Positions 9,278-20,109 of a DNA stretch of 64,000 bases are shown piece after piece. A model generated the notes under the pieces. The model had not been told where the DNA came from. It searched no databases and saw nothing but the letters and a program-made list of their open reading frames with translations. Position 1 is the first letter of the stretch, and each line of letters starts with the position of its first letter. The DNA comes from Thalassovita mangrovi (GTDB taxonomy: Bacteria > Pseudomonadota > Alphaproteobacteria > Rhodobacterales > Rhodobacteraceae). The position numbers were made by a program, and so were the translations under genes. The stretch is taken from NCBI RefSeq assembly GCF_009857745.1, contig NZ_WWEN01000003.1, positions 496,001 through 560,000 on the forward strand. The letters are read 5' to 3'.

Positions 9278-9344
9278 ATTGCATATCATTTTCTTTTCTT
9301 TCGGGAAATGCGAATTTGTCCCGGAAACGATTGAGGAACACATC

Positions 9345-9884
9345 ATGACGTCCGGTGATTCACTGATTCTGCGGGACTGCGGCCCCGACGACATTCCCGC
9401 GATACAAAGCATCTATGCCGATGCGGTTCTGACCGGCACGGCGAGTTTCGAACTGGTGCCCCCGAGCGTCGATGAAATGCGCGCCCGCTGGGAAAACATC
9501 ACCGGCGGCGGCTATCCCTATCTGGTCGCAGTGCTGGACGGCGAAGTGGCCGGTTATGCCTATGGCGGCGCCTACCGGGCCAGGCCCGCCTATCGCGGCA
9601 ATGTCGAAAATTCGGTCTATGTGCGCAAGGATTGCCAACGCGGGGGCGTCGGCCGCGCGCTGCTGGAGGAGCTGATCCTGCGCTGCACCGAAAGCGGGTT
9701 TCGCCAGATGATCGCAGTGGTCGGCGATTCCGCCAATGCCGGGTCCATCGGCCTGCATCGCAGCCTCGGCTTCGATCTTGTCGGCACGCTCCGCTCGGTC
9801 GGCTGGAAACACGGGCGCTGGCTCGATACCGTGCTGATGCAGCGCGCGCTCGGGCCGGGGGACAGCACGGCTTTCGAGGGGTAG
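9345..9884 (+). CDS. GNAT acetyltransferase, phosphinothricin acetyltransferase-like
   Basis: A 179-residue GNAT N-acetyltransferase. It opens with LILRDCGPDDIPAIQSIYAD and has ENSVYVRKDCQRGGVGRALLEEL split over beta4 and alpha3, where QRGGVG is the acetyl-CoA pyrophosphate-binding loop. A later segment, GLHRSLGFDLVGTLRSVGWK, and a C-terminal W-x-D-T-V match the phosphinothricin/methionine-sulfoximine acetyltransferase (PAT/YncA) group. Such enzymes acetylate the amino group of toxic amino-acid analogues. ATG 9345 is preceded by GAGGAA. It is followed after three bases by an MFS gene, so acetylation and export may be coupled. The actual substrate is unknown. Confidence 0.88.
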   Translation: MTSGDSLILRDCGPDDIPAIQSIYADAVLTGTASFELVPPSVDEMRARWENITGGGYPYLVAVLDGEVAGYAYGGAYRARPAYRGNVENSVYVRKDCQRGGVGRALLEELILRCTESGFRQMIAVVGDSANAGSIGLHRSLGFDLVGTLRSVGWKHGRWLDTVLMQRALGPGDSTAFEG

Positions 9885-9887
9885 GCA

Positions 9888-11054
9888 ATGCTTTCGCGCC
9901 CCGCGGTCGCCGCGATCGGTCTGACCCAGATGGTGAACTGGGGGCTTTCCTACTATGCGCTCGGCGTTTTCGGACCCGCCATCGGTGCCGATCTGGGGTT
10001 ATCGCCCGAACTGACCTATGGTGGCTTCTCGCTCGCTCTCGTGGTGATGGGACTGAGTTCGGGCTGGCTTGGCCGTCAGCTGGACCGTCATGGCGGCCGG
10101 GCGGTGATGTCGGCGGGGTCGTTGCTGCTGGCGCTTGGGTGTTTCGCCCTAAGCCAGGCGCGGGGCGTGCCGCTTTACCTCACCGGCTGGCTGGTGCTGG
10201 GCGTGGGCATGCGGATGTGCCTTTATGAGGCCGCCTTCGCGGCGCTGGTCCAGGTGGGCGGCGCCGCCGCGCGCCCGGCGCTGTCGCAGATCACCTTGCT
10301 GGGCGGCCTGGCCTCGACCGTGTTCTGGCCGCTGGGGCATCTGCTGCAGGAAACGATCGGCTGGCGGAACGGGATGATGGTCTATGCGGGCATCGCGCTG
10401 ACGATGATCCCGCTTTACCGGCTGCTTGCCGCGCCGGGGCGGTCGGCGGAGGGGATGGAAAAGCATAGCACCGGGACCCGGATCGTTCCCGGGCAACGTG
10501 TTGCGGCGCTGCTTTTCGCCGCTCTCGTCGCCGCCACGGCCTTTCTCAGCTCCGGCCTGTCCGCGCATCTGATTGGAATCCTTTCGGGGCGGGGCCTGTC
10601 GCCGGAACTCGCGGTTTCGCTCGCGGCCCTGCCCGGCATCGCGCAATCCACGGCGCGGCTGGCCGAGATCGTCTTCGGTCGCTGGTTGGACCCGAGGCGG
10701 CTGGCGCTACTTGCCTCCGGGATTCTGACGCTGGGGATGCTGGCGGGGTTCGGCATCGCCGGGGCGGGCCTGGCGGCGCTGGTCTTCGTCCTGGCCTATG
10801 GCGCGGGCAACGGTTTGCTGACCATCACGCGGGGCAGCCTGCCGCTGGTGTTGTTCCCGGTGGACGATTACGCGATGATTGCGGGGCGGCTGATCGGCCC
10901 GTCCTTCTATGGCGCGGCGGCGGCGCCCGTCGTCTTCGCCGCCCTGATCGACGGCTTTGGTCCGCAAGCGGCGACGGGGCTGAGTGTGCTGCTGGCCCTG
11001 ACGGCCGTTGGATGCGCCTGGGGGCTGTACCGGCTGCGCAATACGGGCATGTGA
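9888..11054 (+). CDS. MFS transporter
   Basis: A 388-residue major-facilitator protein with twelve predicted membrane helices in two halves, separated by a charged loop near residues 184-205. The loop between helices 2 and 3 contains GWLGRQLDRHGGR, the MFS signature G-x-L-x-D-R-x-G-(R/K)-R. It probably works as a proton-driven exporter of a small molecule, and the upstream GNAT gene (three-base gap) and divergent LysR regulator point to a resistance or detoxification unit. Substrate cannot be inferred. Confidence 0.88.
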   Translation: MLSRPAVAAIGLTQMVNWGLSYYALGVFGPAIGADLGLSPELTYGGFSLALVVMGLSSGWLGRQLDRHGGRAVMSAGSLLLALGCFALSQARGVPLYLTGWLVLGVGMRMCLYEAAFAALVQVGGAAARPALSQITLLGGLASTVFWPLGHLLQETIGWRNGMMVYAGIALTMIPLYRLLAAPGRSAEGMEKHSTGTRIVPGQRVAALLFAALVAATAFLSSGLSAHLIGILSGRGLSPELAVSLAALPGIAQSTARLAEIVFGRWLDPRRLALLASGILTLGMLAGFGIAGAGLAALVFVLAYGAGNGLLTITRGSLPLVLFPVDDYAMIAGRLIGPSFYGAAAAPVVFAALIDGFGPQAATGLSVLLALTAVGCAWGLYRLRNTGM

Positions 11055-11097
11055 CGCCGTCGCGCATAAAGGGGGAGAGCACGCGCCCCAATTGTTT

Positions 11098-11123
11098 ACG
11101 GCGCGCAAATCCATGCGCGCCGT
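11098..11123. terminator. Candidate terminator between MFS and gyrB
   Basis: The stem ACGGCGCGC/GCGCGCCGT (nine base pairs, eight-base loop) is followed on the plus strand by GAGATTTTAG. It lies between two convergent genes and could end both transcripts, with the better T tract on the plus side. Confidence 0.55.
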
Positions 11124-11151
11124 GAGATTTTAGCGGTGTCCCGGCAAGCGA

Positions 11152-13569
<2,418 letters not shown>

Positions 13570-13678
13570 TCAGCCCATCCTTTGTTATTGTCAGGAATAT
13601 ATACGAAACCTTGCGGGGAATGTCACGTCCCACACCAGATTTCGCGGGTCCCCGGCAGGCGGGGATGTTTGGGCCGTT

Positions 13679-15562
13679 TCAGGCTTCGGTCACGCTGGCC
13701 GATTCCGTCGTCACCGCCGGATTTTGTTCGACCCAGCGGCACACCACGGCGCGGGCCGCTTCGGTATCGGCGGCCTCGATCGCGTTGCGCAGATCCTTCA
13801 GCGCGGTGGCCATTTCGATTTCCGAAAGGAAGCCTTCCTGCGCGCGCAGGATCTTGGGATGCGGCGTGGTCAGCATGTCGGGGCTGATCAGCAGTTCCTC
13901 GATCAGCTTCTCGCCCGGGCGCAGGCCGGTGACCAGGATCTCGATATCGCCATGCGGGTGTTCATCGTCCTTCACGGTGAAGCCCGCGCCTTCGATCATC
14001 TGGCGTGCCAGTTTGCGGATCGGCACCAGGTCGCCCATGTCGAGCACGAACAGGTCGCCGCCCCGGGCGAAGGACCCGGCCAGCAGCACCAGCCGCGCCG
14101 CTTCGGAAATGGTCATGAAATAGCGCGCGACATCGTTATGGGTCAGCGTCACCGGACCGCCGCGGGCGATCTGTTCCTCGAACAGCGGGATGACCGATCC
14201 CGACGATCCCAGCACATTGCCGAACCGGACCATCGAATAGAGCGTCGTCTGCGACCGGGTCGCCAGGTCCTGCACCACCAGTTCGGCCAGACGCTTCGAC
14301 GCGCCCATGACGTTGGTCGGGCGCACCGCCTTGTCCGACGACACCAGGATGAACCGTTCGACCCCGGCGACGCGCGCCGCCTCGGCGACGGTGCGGGTGC
14401 CTATCACGTTGTTGCGCAGCCCGGCGATTTCGTTCTTTTCCACCATCGGCACATGCTTGTAGGCCGCGGCGTGCAACACGATATTGACCGAATTGTCCTC
14501 GAAGGTCTGCTTCAGCAGGATCGGATCGCAGACCGATCCCAGCACCGAGGTCACCCGGACGTTCGGAGCCAGTTCCTGCAATTCCTTTTCGATCGAATAG
14601 AGCGCCAATTCGCTGTGATCGAGAAGGATCAGGTTGTCCGGTTCGCAGGCCACCAGCTGACGGCACAGTTCGGACCCGATCGATCCGCCGGCGCCGGTGA
14701 CCAGGATGCTTTGCGATTTATAGGTATGCGCCACGGTGGGCAGTTCGCTTTCCAGACCGTTGCGGCCGAGAAGATCGCCGATGGATACCGGCGTGCTGCG
14801 CTTGGAAATGTCGCGGTCGGTGATCAGTTCGGCGAAGGACGGCAGCGAATGGACTTCGCAGCCCATGGCGCGCAGGCGCAGCGCGATGCGGGCCTGGATC
14901 GAAGGGGCGGCGGTCGGCATCGCCAGCACCACGCGGTCGACCGCCTTGCGCGCGATCAGGTCCTTCAGGCGGCTGCTTGCGTAAACCGGGGTGCCGACCA
15001 AGGTCAGGCTTTGCAGGCGCGGGTTGTCGTCGACGAAGGCGACCAGATCGACCTGATCGTCGGTGCGCAGCGCAGCGGCCAGTTGCTGACCGGTCTGGCC
15101 GGCGCCGTAGATGATGACGCGGGTCTGTTTGCGGCCGCGGCGATAGATCGTCCGGACGATTTCCCGCAGCACCATGCGCGACGTCACCACCGCGATCAGA
15201 TAGACCATCCCGAAAATCGCCAAAGACGCGCCGGGCAGCGGTCCGCCGAACACGATATTCAGCGCGATGCCAGCCAGCCCCAGGATGGAGGCCAGCCCGG
15301 CGGTGCGGTGAATCCCGCCCGTTTCGAAGGCATTCAGCCGGATGCGCGGCAGCCCGAGGGTCTGCGCGATCCCCGGGGCCAGCAGGGTCAGGATTGCGGC
15401 CAGGGTGAAGAACCCGGCGGGGATGTGACCCTGAAAGATTTCGGCGTGGCTCAGCAGCAGGGTAATGCCCAGGGATACGGGCACCAGAACCATGTCGATG
15501 AACAGGAAGATAAGAGCTTTGTGCCAGTCCTTAAGACCGCTGGCAAAGCTAAACAGGGACAT
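13679..15562 (-). CDS. Membrane-bound nucleoside-diphosphate-sugar 4,6-dehydratase (CapD/WbpM type)
   Basis: A 627-residue polysaccharide biosynthesis protein. Four hydrophobic segments lie within residues 15-130. A CoA-binding-like Rossmann domain follows (GAGQTGQQ at 153-160), then an extended SDR domain with TGAGGSIGSE at about 289-298, HAAAYKHVPMVE, and the active-site segment SSDKAVRPTNVMGASKR at 408-424. This is the full-length WbpM/PglF architecture. Such enzymes dehydrate UDP-GlcNAc to the 4-keto-6-deoxy sugar that leads to bacillosamine, QuiNAc or FucNAc. The sugar transferase upstream on the same strand would attach such a sugar to undecaprenyl phosphate. It lies 193 bases downstream of that gene. 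Confidence 0.92.
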   Translation of the reverse strand: MSLFSFASGLKDWHKALIFLFIDMVLVPVSLGITLLLSHAEIFQGHIPAGFFTLAAILTLLAPGIAQTLGLPRIRLNAFETGGIHRTAGLASILGLAGIALNIVFGGPLPGASLAIFGMVYLIAVVTSRMVLREIVRTIYRRGRKQTRVIIYGAGQTGQQLAAALRTDDQVDLVAFVDDNPRLQSLTLVGTPVYASSRLKDLIARKAVDRVVLAMPTAAPSIQARIALRLRAMGCEVHSLPSFAELITDRDISKRSTPVSIGDLLGRNGLESELPTVAHTYKSQSILVTGAGGSIGSELCRQLVACEPDNLILLDHSELALYSIEKELQELAPNVRVTSVLGSVCDPILLKQTFEDNSVNIVLHAAAYKHVPMVEKNEIAGLRNNVIGTRTVAEAARVAGVERFILVSSDKAVRPTNVMGASKRLAELVVQDLATRSQTTLYSMVRFGNVLGSSGSVIPLFEEQIARGGPVTLTHNDVARYFMTISEAARLVLLAGSFARGGDLFVLDMGDLVPIRKLARQMIEGAGFTVKDDEHPHGDIEILVTGLRPGEKLIEELLISPDMLTTPHPKILRAQEGFLSEIEMATALKDLRNAIEAADTEAARAVVCRWVEQNPAVTTESASVTEA

Positions 15563-15755
15563 TATCAGCCTCCAGTGTGGCCGGGGTATTCAATTTGACG
15601 CAACTTACTGAAAGCATTCGAGACACGGGTTAAAGGTTGCCGAGTAGTTAAAGTTTTTCGGGCAATTCCCTGATGACTGTATTTTTCGCATTCCAATAGC
15701 GCAAGGCCGGAGTACCCTATCTGTATGTTTTTGGGCGAGTTGTTGCCTTCAATCC

Positions 15756-16367
15756 CTACTTGAGCGGGAGTTTTCGGAACACCGTTTTCAACATCAGCAA
15801 AAAATCTAGGCAAAGGCTACGCCGGTGTTGGTAAATTATATCCAAAGCGGCTTTGCGCGGAATACAGCGGCGGATATAGGCCCGTTCGGTTTCCGCCGGA
15901 GTCCGGCATTCCGACAGGATGTTTTCTTCGTGTTTGTGAAACAGAACCGTGGCCAGCCCGGTAATGCCGGGGCGCGATTGCAGCACCTGGCCATAGAGTT
16001 CGGGGAACATTTCCACATAGCGGTGCAGCGGCGGACGCGGACCGACGAAGGAAATGTCGCCGCGCAGGATGTTCCACAGCTGCGGGATTTCATCCAGCCG
16101 GTAGCGCCGCAGGAAGGCCCCAGTCCGTGTGATCCGCGCCGACTTGTCGCCGCCCGAAACACCGCTGTCCTTTTCGACCACCGTCATGGTGCGGTATTTC
16201 CACAGCATGAAGGGTTCGTCGGCGGTTTTCATCCGTTCCGAGATATACAGAACCGGACGGCCGTCGCGGATCAGGATCACCAGGGTCAGAATGACGATCA
16301 GCGGCGACAGCAGCACGGCCAGGAACAGCGCCGCGGCCAGGTCGAACAGGCGTTTTGACCAGGTCAT
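15756..16367 (-). CDS. Undecaprenyl-phosphate sugar phosphotransferase (PglC/WcaJ C-terminal type)
   Basis: A 203-residue bacterial sugar transferase (initiating monotopic phosphoglycosyl transferase). One hydrophobic re-entrant helix is at residues 8-31. The catalytic core has RMKTADEPFMLWKYRTM, RRYRLDEIPQLWNIL (the D-E pair), GDISFVGPRPPL and SRPGITGL, all hallmarks of the PglC/WbaP/WcaJ family. It lacks the large N-terminal membrane domain of WbaP, as in PglC. It would start a glycan by moving a sugar-1-phosphate to undecaprenyl phosphate. Its ATG overlaps the stop of the upstream epimerase gene (ATGA). A 193-base AT-richer gap without a convincing gene separates it from the dehydratase gene. 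Confidence 0.92.
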   Translation of the reverse strand: MTWSKRLFDLAAALFLAVLLSPLIVILTLVILIRDGRPVLYISERMKTADEPFMLWKYRTMTVVEKDSGVSGGDKSARITRTGAFLRRYRLDEIPQLWNILRGDISFVGPRPPLHRYVEMFPELYGQVLQSRPGITGLATVLFHKHEENILSECRTPAETERAYIRRCIPRKAALDIIYQHRRSLCLDFLLMLKTVFRKLPLK

Positions 16368-17233
16368 GCGCGTGCCCTCCAGTGCAGCCAGTCCCGCACG
16401 ATATGATCCGGGTCGCCGTCATCGCGGGGCAGGGGGGCAAGCCGGTGCAGGCACTCGGTGTTCAGAACGGCGATTTCGCGCGCCGCGTCCGGCGCCGGTT
16501 GCCAGTCGAAGGGAATGCCCGCCGCGTGCAGCAGCGCATCCATCGTCACCGGGCGGGAGGCGCCGATATTCACGGCTTCGGGCAGATCGGTCAGTGGGCG
16601 AAGCGCCAGCGCCTCGATCGCGCGGGCCAGGTCCGACGGCGCGATATAGCTGCGCGCGGGGCCGTGGCCTGATGCGAAACGGTGCAGGGTCAGCGGGGTT
16701 TTGACTTCGGCTGCCTGATAGGCATCGACCGAGGCGGCCAGGCTTTCCGCCCCGGCCACCGATCCGATCCGCAAACAGCAGCTTCGCGGGCCGGTTTCCG
16801 ACCGCACGGCGATTTCCATATCGGCCTTGGCCGCGCCGTATGCGTTCGGCGCGCCGACGGGATCGTCCTCGCCCAGCGGGGCGTCCGACGGCGCATAGAC
16901 GGCGATGGAGGACGCGTGCAGCACCCGGTCGGCCCCGGTGGCGCGGGCGATGCGCATCGCCTCCAGGCCGAGATCGGTATTGGCGGCAAGCGCCCGGGCG
17001 TCGCCCGATGTCACGCCCCAAAGCGACAGCACCGCGTCGATGGTACCCAGGTCTTCGGCCGGGTCGCCCGGCGCGAAACGGATGCAATCGGCGGCATCGG
17101 GTGCGGCATCGCGGAACTGATAGATCACCCGCAGCCCTTGCGGTGTTTCTGCCGACCAGACAGCGCGCAAAAGGCGCCCGACCTTGCCGGACGCCCCCAG
17201 AACCAGAATTGTCTTCACGTCTTGCCCCGTCAC
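16364..17233 (-). CDS. NAD(P)-dependent sugar epimerase/dehydratase-like (extended SDR)
   Basis: A 289-residue extended short-chain dehydrogenase. The N-terminal cofactor site is TILVLGASGKVGRLLRA, followed by VLSLWGVTSGD and the segment HASSIAVYAPSDAP. The YGAAK element (AYGAAKADMEIAV) supplies the catalytic Tyr and Lys. A second in-frame ATG shortly after the first (VKTILVLGAS) is possible. The gene overlaps the sugar transferase by four bases, so the two are translationally coupled and probably work on the same glycan. Relatives include UDP-glucose 4-epimerases and 4-ketoreductases. Reduction of the 4-keto sugar made by the nearby dehydratase would fit, but this is inference. Confidence 0.82.
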   Translation of the reverse strand: MTGQDVKTILVLGASGKVGRLLRAVWSAETPQGLRVIYQFRDAAPDAADCIRFAPGDPAEDLGTIDAVLSLWGVTSGDARALAANTDLGLEAMRIARATGADRVLHASSIAVYAPSDAPLGEDDPVGAPNAYGAAKADMEIAVRSETGPRSCCLRIGSVAGAESLAASVDAYQAAEVKTPLTLHRFASGHGPARSYIAPSDLARAIEALALRPLTDLPEAVNIGASRPVTMDALLHAAGIPFDWQPAPDAAREIAVLNTECLHRLAPLPRDDGDPDHIVRDWLHWRARA

Positions 17234-17304
17234 CGGCGGTGATACCCTTGCCGTGTTTTTCTTCCCGCCTTGGTATCACCGGTGCGGCGCGCTGAACAGC
17301 CCGA

Positions 17305-18864
17305 TCAATCCGCCCAAAAGGGCGCGCGCAATTCGCGTTTCAGGATCTTCCCGATCGAGGATCGCGGCAGCGTATCGCGGATTTCCACCTGCGCCAGACG
17401 GTGGCTTTTGCCCAGCTGCGCATTGGCGTCGGCCAGAATCTCTTCCGCCGTTTTTTCCGACCCCGGCTTGCGCACCACCAGGCCCAGCGGCGTTTCCCCC
17501 CACTGGTCCGACGGGATACCGATCACCGCGGCGTCGGTGACATCGGGATCGCGCAGCAGGATCAGTTCCAGGTCGTTGGCATAGATGTTCAGCCCGCCGG
17601 AAATGATCATGTCCTTCTTGCGATCCGACAGGATCAGGAACCCGTCTTCGTCGAAATGGCCCATATCGCCCGAGCGGAAATACATATCGCCGTTTTCGTC
17701 GCGCCAGATGTATTCGGCGGTCAGGTCGTCGCGGCCGAAATACCCCGCCATCATGGTCGGGCTGCGGCCGCAGATTTCGCCGATTTCGCCCTGCGGCACC
17801 TCATGCCCGTCCGGCCCGATCAGCTTGATAACGGTGCCTGGCCCCGGTTGCCCCACCGAATGCAGCTTGTCTGTCATTTCGTCGGCAACCAGGATGGTCG
17901 TCCCGCCGCCTTCGGTCAGGCCGTAATATTCGATCAGCTTGCCGGGGAAACGCGCCAGCACATCCGCCTTCACATCCGCGCGCAGCGGTGCCGAGGTGGA
18001 AAATTTCACCCGCATCGAGGACAGATCGAATGTGTCGAAATCCGGCACGTCCATGATGCGCTTGTATTGCACCGGCACCAGCATCGTGTGGGTGATCCGT
18101 TCCTTTTCGACGATTTCGAGGTACTTGCGCGCGTCGAATTTCGCCATCAGGAAAACGGTCGACCCGCCGAACAGCGTGGGCAGGAAGGACACGATGGTGG
18201 TGTTGGAATAAAGCGGCGTCGACAGCAGCGTGCGGGCGTCGTCGCAATAACCGCTGGGTTCGGCCCGTTCCATCTGAATGGCGCGCATCCAGTGATCGTG
18301 CAGGATGCCCTTGGGCGTGCCGGTGGTGCCCGACGAATAGATGATGTTGAGCGGATCGTTCCAATCGACCGGGACCATCGGGTCACTGTCGGTCTGATCG
18401 GCCAGCAGGGTTTCGTAACTGTCGAATCCCGGAGCATCGAAATCCAGCGCCACGCAATGCGCGCCGATCCCGTCCAGGAAAGGCGCGGCCAGGTCGCGGT
18501 AGTGATCGGCGAGGAAAAGCACCTTGGACCCGCTGTCCTTCACCATCTTTTCCAGCGCTTCGGACGACGCCATGGTCGACAGTGGCACGACGCAGGCCCC
18601 GGCCTTGAGCGTGCCGATGAATATCTCGGCATAGGCGGTGGAATTGGGCGACAGCACCGCAATGCGGTCGCCCTTGCCGACGCCGAGCGCGATCAGCGCA
18701 TTGGCGACGCGGCTGCTGCGGGTGTCGAATTCGGCCCAGCTCAGCCGGGTATCACCGCAGACGATCGCCTCTTTGTCCGGGGCCTCCTTGGCCCGCGCGC
18801 GGATGGCGTCGATGACGGTTTTCTGTGGTGCTTCTGCTGGCTTGGCAGGTGTGACAAGGCCCAT
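17305..18864 (-). CDS. Acyl-CoA synthetase (class I adenylate-forming)
   Basis: A 519-residue ATP-dependent acid-CoA ligase. The P-loop is IIYSSGTTGTPKGI (about residues 172-185), then YYGLTEGGGTT (A5), and the hinge region RSGDMGHFDEDGFLILSDRKKD with MIISGGLNIY. The C-terminal catalytic Lys segment is LPRSSIGKILKRELR. These features match long- or medium-chain fatty acid or aromatic acid-CoA ligases; chain-length preference cannot be read. It lies between the polysaccharide genes and recF on the same strand with gaps of about 70 bases on both sides, so shared transcription is possible. Confidence 0.9.
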   Translation of the reverse strand: MGLVTPAKPAEAPQKTVIDAIRARAKEAPDKEAIVCGDTRLSWAEFDTRSSRVANALIALGVGKGDRIAVLSPNSTAYAEIFIGTLKAGACVVPLSTMASSEALEKMVKDSGSKVLFLADHYRDLAAPFLDGIGAHCVALDFDAPGFDSYETLLADQTDSDPMVPVDWNDPLNIIYSSGTTGTPKGILHDHWMRAIQMERAEPSGYCDDARTLLSTPLYSNTTIVSFLPTLFGGSTVFLMAKFDARKYLEIVEKERITHTMLVPVQYKRIMDVPDFDTFDLSSMRVKFSTSAPLRADVKADVLARFPGKLIEYYGLTEGGGTTILVADEMTDKLHSVGQPGPGTVIKLIGPDGHEVPQGEIGEICGRSPTMMAGYFGRDDLTAEYIWRDENGDMYFRSGDMGHFDEDGFLILSDRKKDMIISGGLNIYANDLELILLRDPDVTDAAVIGIPSDQWGETPLGLVVRKPGSEKTAEEILADANAQLGKSHRLAQVEIRDTLPRSSIGKILKRELRAPFWAD

Positions 18865-18937
18865 GCGCGTCCTCCTTCGCGTTGGTCGCGCGCAGTATCG
18901 GTTGTCCGATATGCGAAATCAAGTTCCGCTTTGCGGG

Positions 18938-20047
18938 TTAATCGGCGATCTGCCGCAGCTCCGAGATGCCGTTGTTCTCGCTCACCTCGATATATTGGGC
19001 ACGATTGCCAAGGGCGTCGAACAGCTCCGGCCCGGTGCCGGTCATCCAGGCCTGCGCGCCGAAGCCGACGATTTCGTCGTAAAGCGCCGCCAGCCGCCCG
19101 GCGTCGAGATGCGCCGCGACCTCGTCCAGCAGCAGGATCGGCGCCATGCCGATCCGCTCCGACAGGGCGCGGGCATTGGCAAGGATCAGCGACACCAAAA
19201 GCGCCTTTTGTTCGCCGGTGGAACAATCCTTGGCGGGAACCCCCTTGGCCTCGAACACGCCGTAAAGGTCGGTTCGGTGCGGACCGACCAGGCTGCGCCC
19301 GGCGGCCAGATCGCGGAACCGGCTTTCGGCCAGCGCGCTGCGCAGGTCCTCTTCGCTTTGCGGCATCTCGCCTTCGCTCTGCACCAGTTCCAGCGTCGCG
19401 GTGGGGAAGGCGGTTTCGGCCTGCGCCTGCGCCTGCGCCAGGAATTCCAGCGTGTCGCAGCGATGGGCGTGGATCAAAGCGCCGCTTTGCGCCATCTGGA
19501 TTTCCAGCGCCGCATACCAATGCGCATCGCGGACCTGATCCTTCAGCAGGCGGTTGCGTTCGCGCATCGCCTTTTCATAGGCCAGCGTCGCGTCGGCATG
19601 GGCGGGAAAGAAGGACAGCGCCATCCGGTCCAGGAACCGCCGCCGTCCCTCGGCGCCTTCGATCCACAGCCGGTCCATCGACGGGATCAGCCACAACACC
19701 CGCGACAGCCGCGCCAGGTCCAGCTGGGCGGCGGATTTGCCGTCGATCTTCAGCTGCCGCGCGGCGCCCTTGTCGGACCAGATTTCGATCTCGTGCAGGC
19801 GGGGGCCGTTTTGCAGCAGCCCGGTGATCTTCCAGCCCAGCGTTTCGGGCCGGCGCATCATCTCCTCGGCCGAGGCGCGGCGCAGCCCGCGGCCGGGGGA
19901 AAACAGCGATACCGCTTCCAGGATATTGGTCTTGCCCGACCCGTTCCGCCCATAGATGGCGACGGGCCGCCCGTCGCAGCTGATCCGGCCCGTTTTATGG
20001 GACCGGAAATGCGACAGGGTCAGCTCTTTGAGCGCAAGATCAGCCAT
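18938..20047 (-). CDS. recF: DNA replication and repair protein RecF
   Basis: A 369-residue SMC-like ATPase that helps load RecA at single-strand gaps with RecO and RecR. Walker A is GRNGSGKTNILEAVS (about residues 31-45). The ABC-type signature region has STGEQKALLVSLILA, and Walker B is PILLLDEVAAHLD (about 302-314). N-terminal LTLSHFRSHK is typical of RecF. It follows dnaN on the same strand after 62 bases that contain two strong hairpins. Confidence 0.97.
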   Translation of the reverse strand: MADLALKELTLSHFRSHKTGRISCDGRPVAIYGRNGSGKTNILEAVSLFSPGRGLRRASAEEMMRRPETLGWKITGLLQNGPRLHEIEIWSDKGAARQLKIDGKSAAQLDLARLSRVLWLIPSMDRLWIEGAEGRRRFLDRMALSFFPAHADATLAYEKAMRERNRLLKDQVRDAHWYAALEIQMAQSGALIHAHRCDTLEFLAQAQAQAETAFPTATLELVQSEGEMPQSEEDLRSALAESRFRDLAAGRSLVGPHRTDLYGVFEAKGVPAKDCSTGEQKALLVSLILANARALSERIGMAPILLLDEVAAHLDAGRLAALYDEIVGFGAQAWMTGTGPELFDALGNRAQYIEVSENNGISELRQIAD

Positions 20048-20057
20048 CAGGTGCCTG

Positions 20058-20104
20058 CGTTTTCCGGCGCAGAAAACGCCGCGGAATTTGGATCAAATTC
20101 CGCC
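20058..20104 (-). other. Tandem intercistronic hairpins between dnaN and recF
   Basis: Two adjacent inverted repeats fill the short gap: GCGTTTTC/GAAAACGC (20058-20065, 20073-20080) and GCGGAATTT/AAATTCCGC (20082-20090, 20096-20104). Neither has a T tract in the direction of transcription. They more likely shape mRNA processing or stability between the clamp gene and recF than terminate transcription. Confidence 0.5.
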
Positions 20105-20109
20105 GCGCC

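Noticed and set aside
15565-15813. 82-codon minus-strand frame between the sugar transferase and dehydratase genes
   Set aside because: It overlaps the end of the sugar transferase by 58 bases and lacks a recognisable fold or good ribosome binding site.
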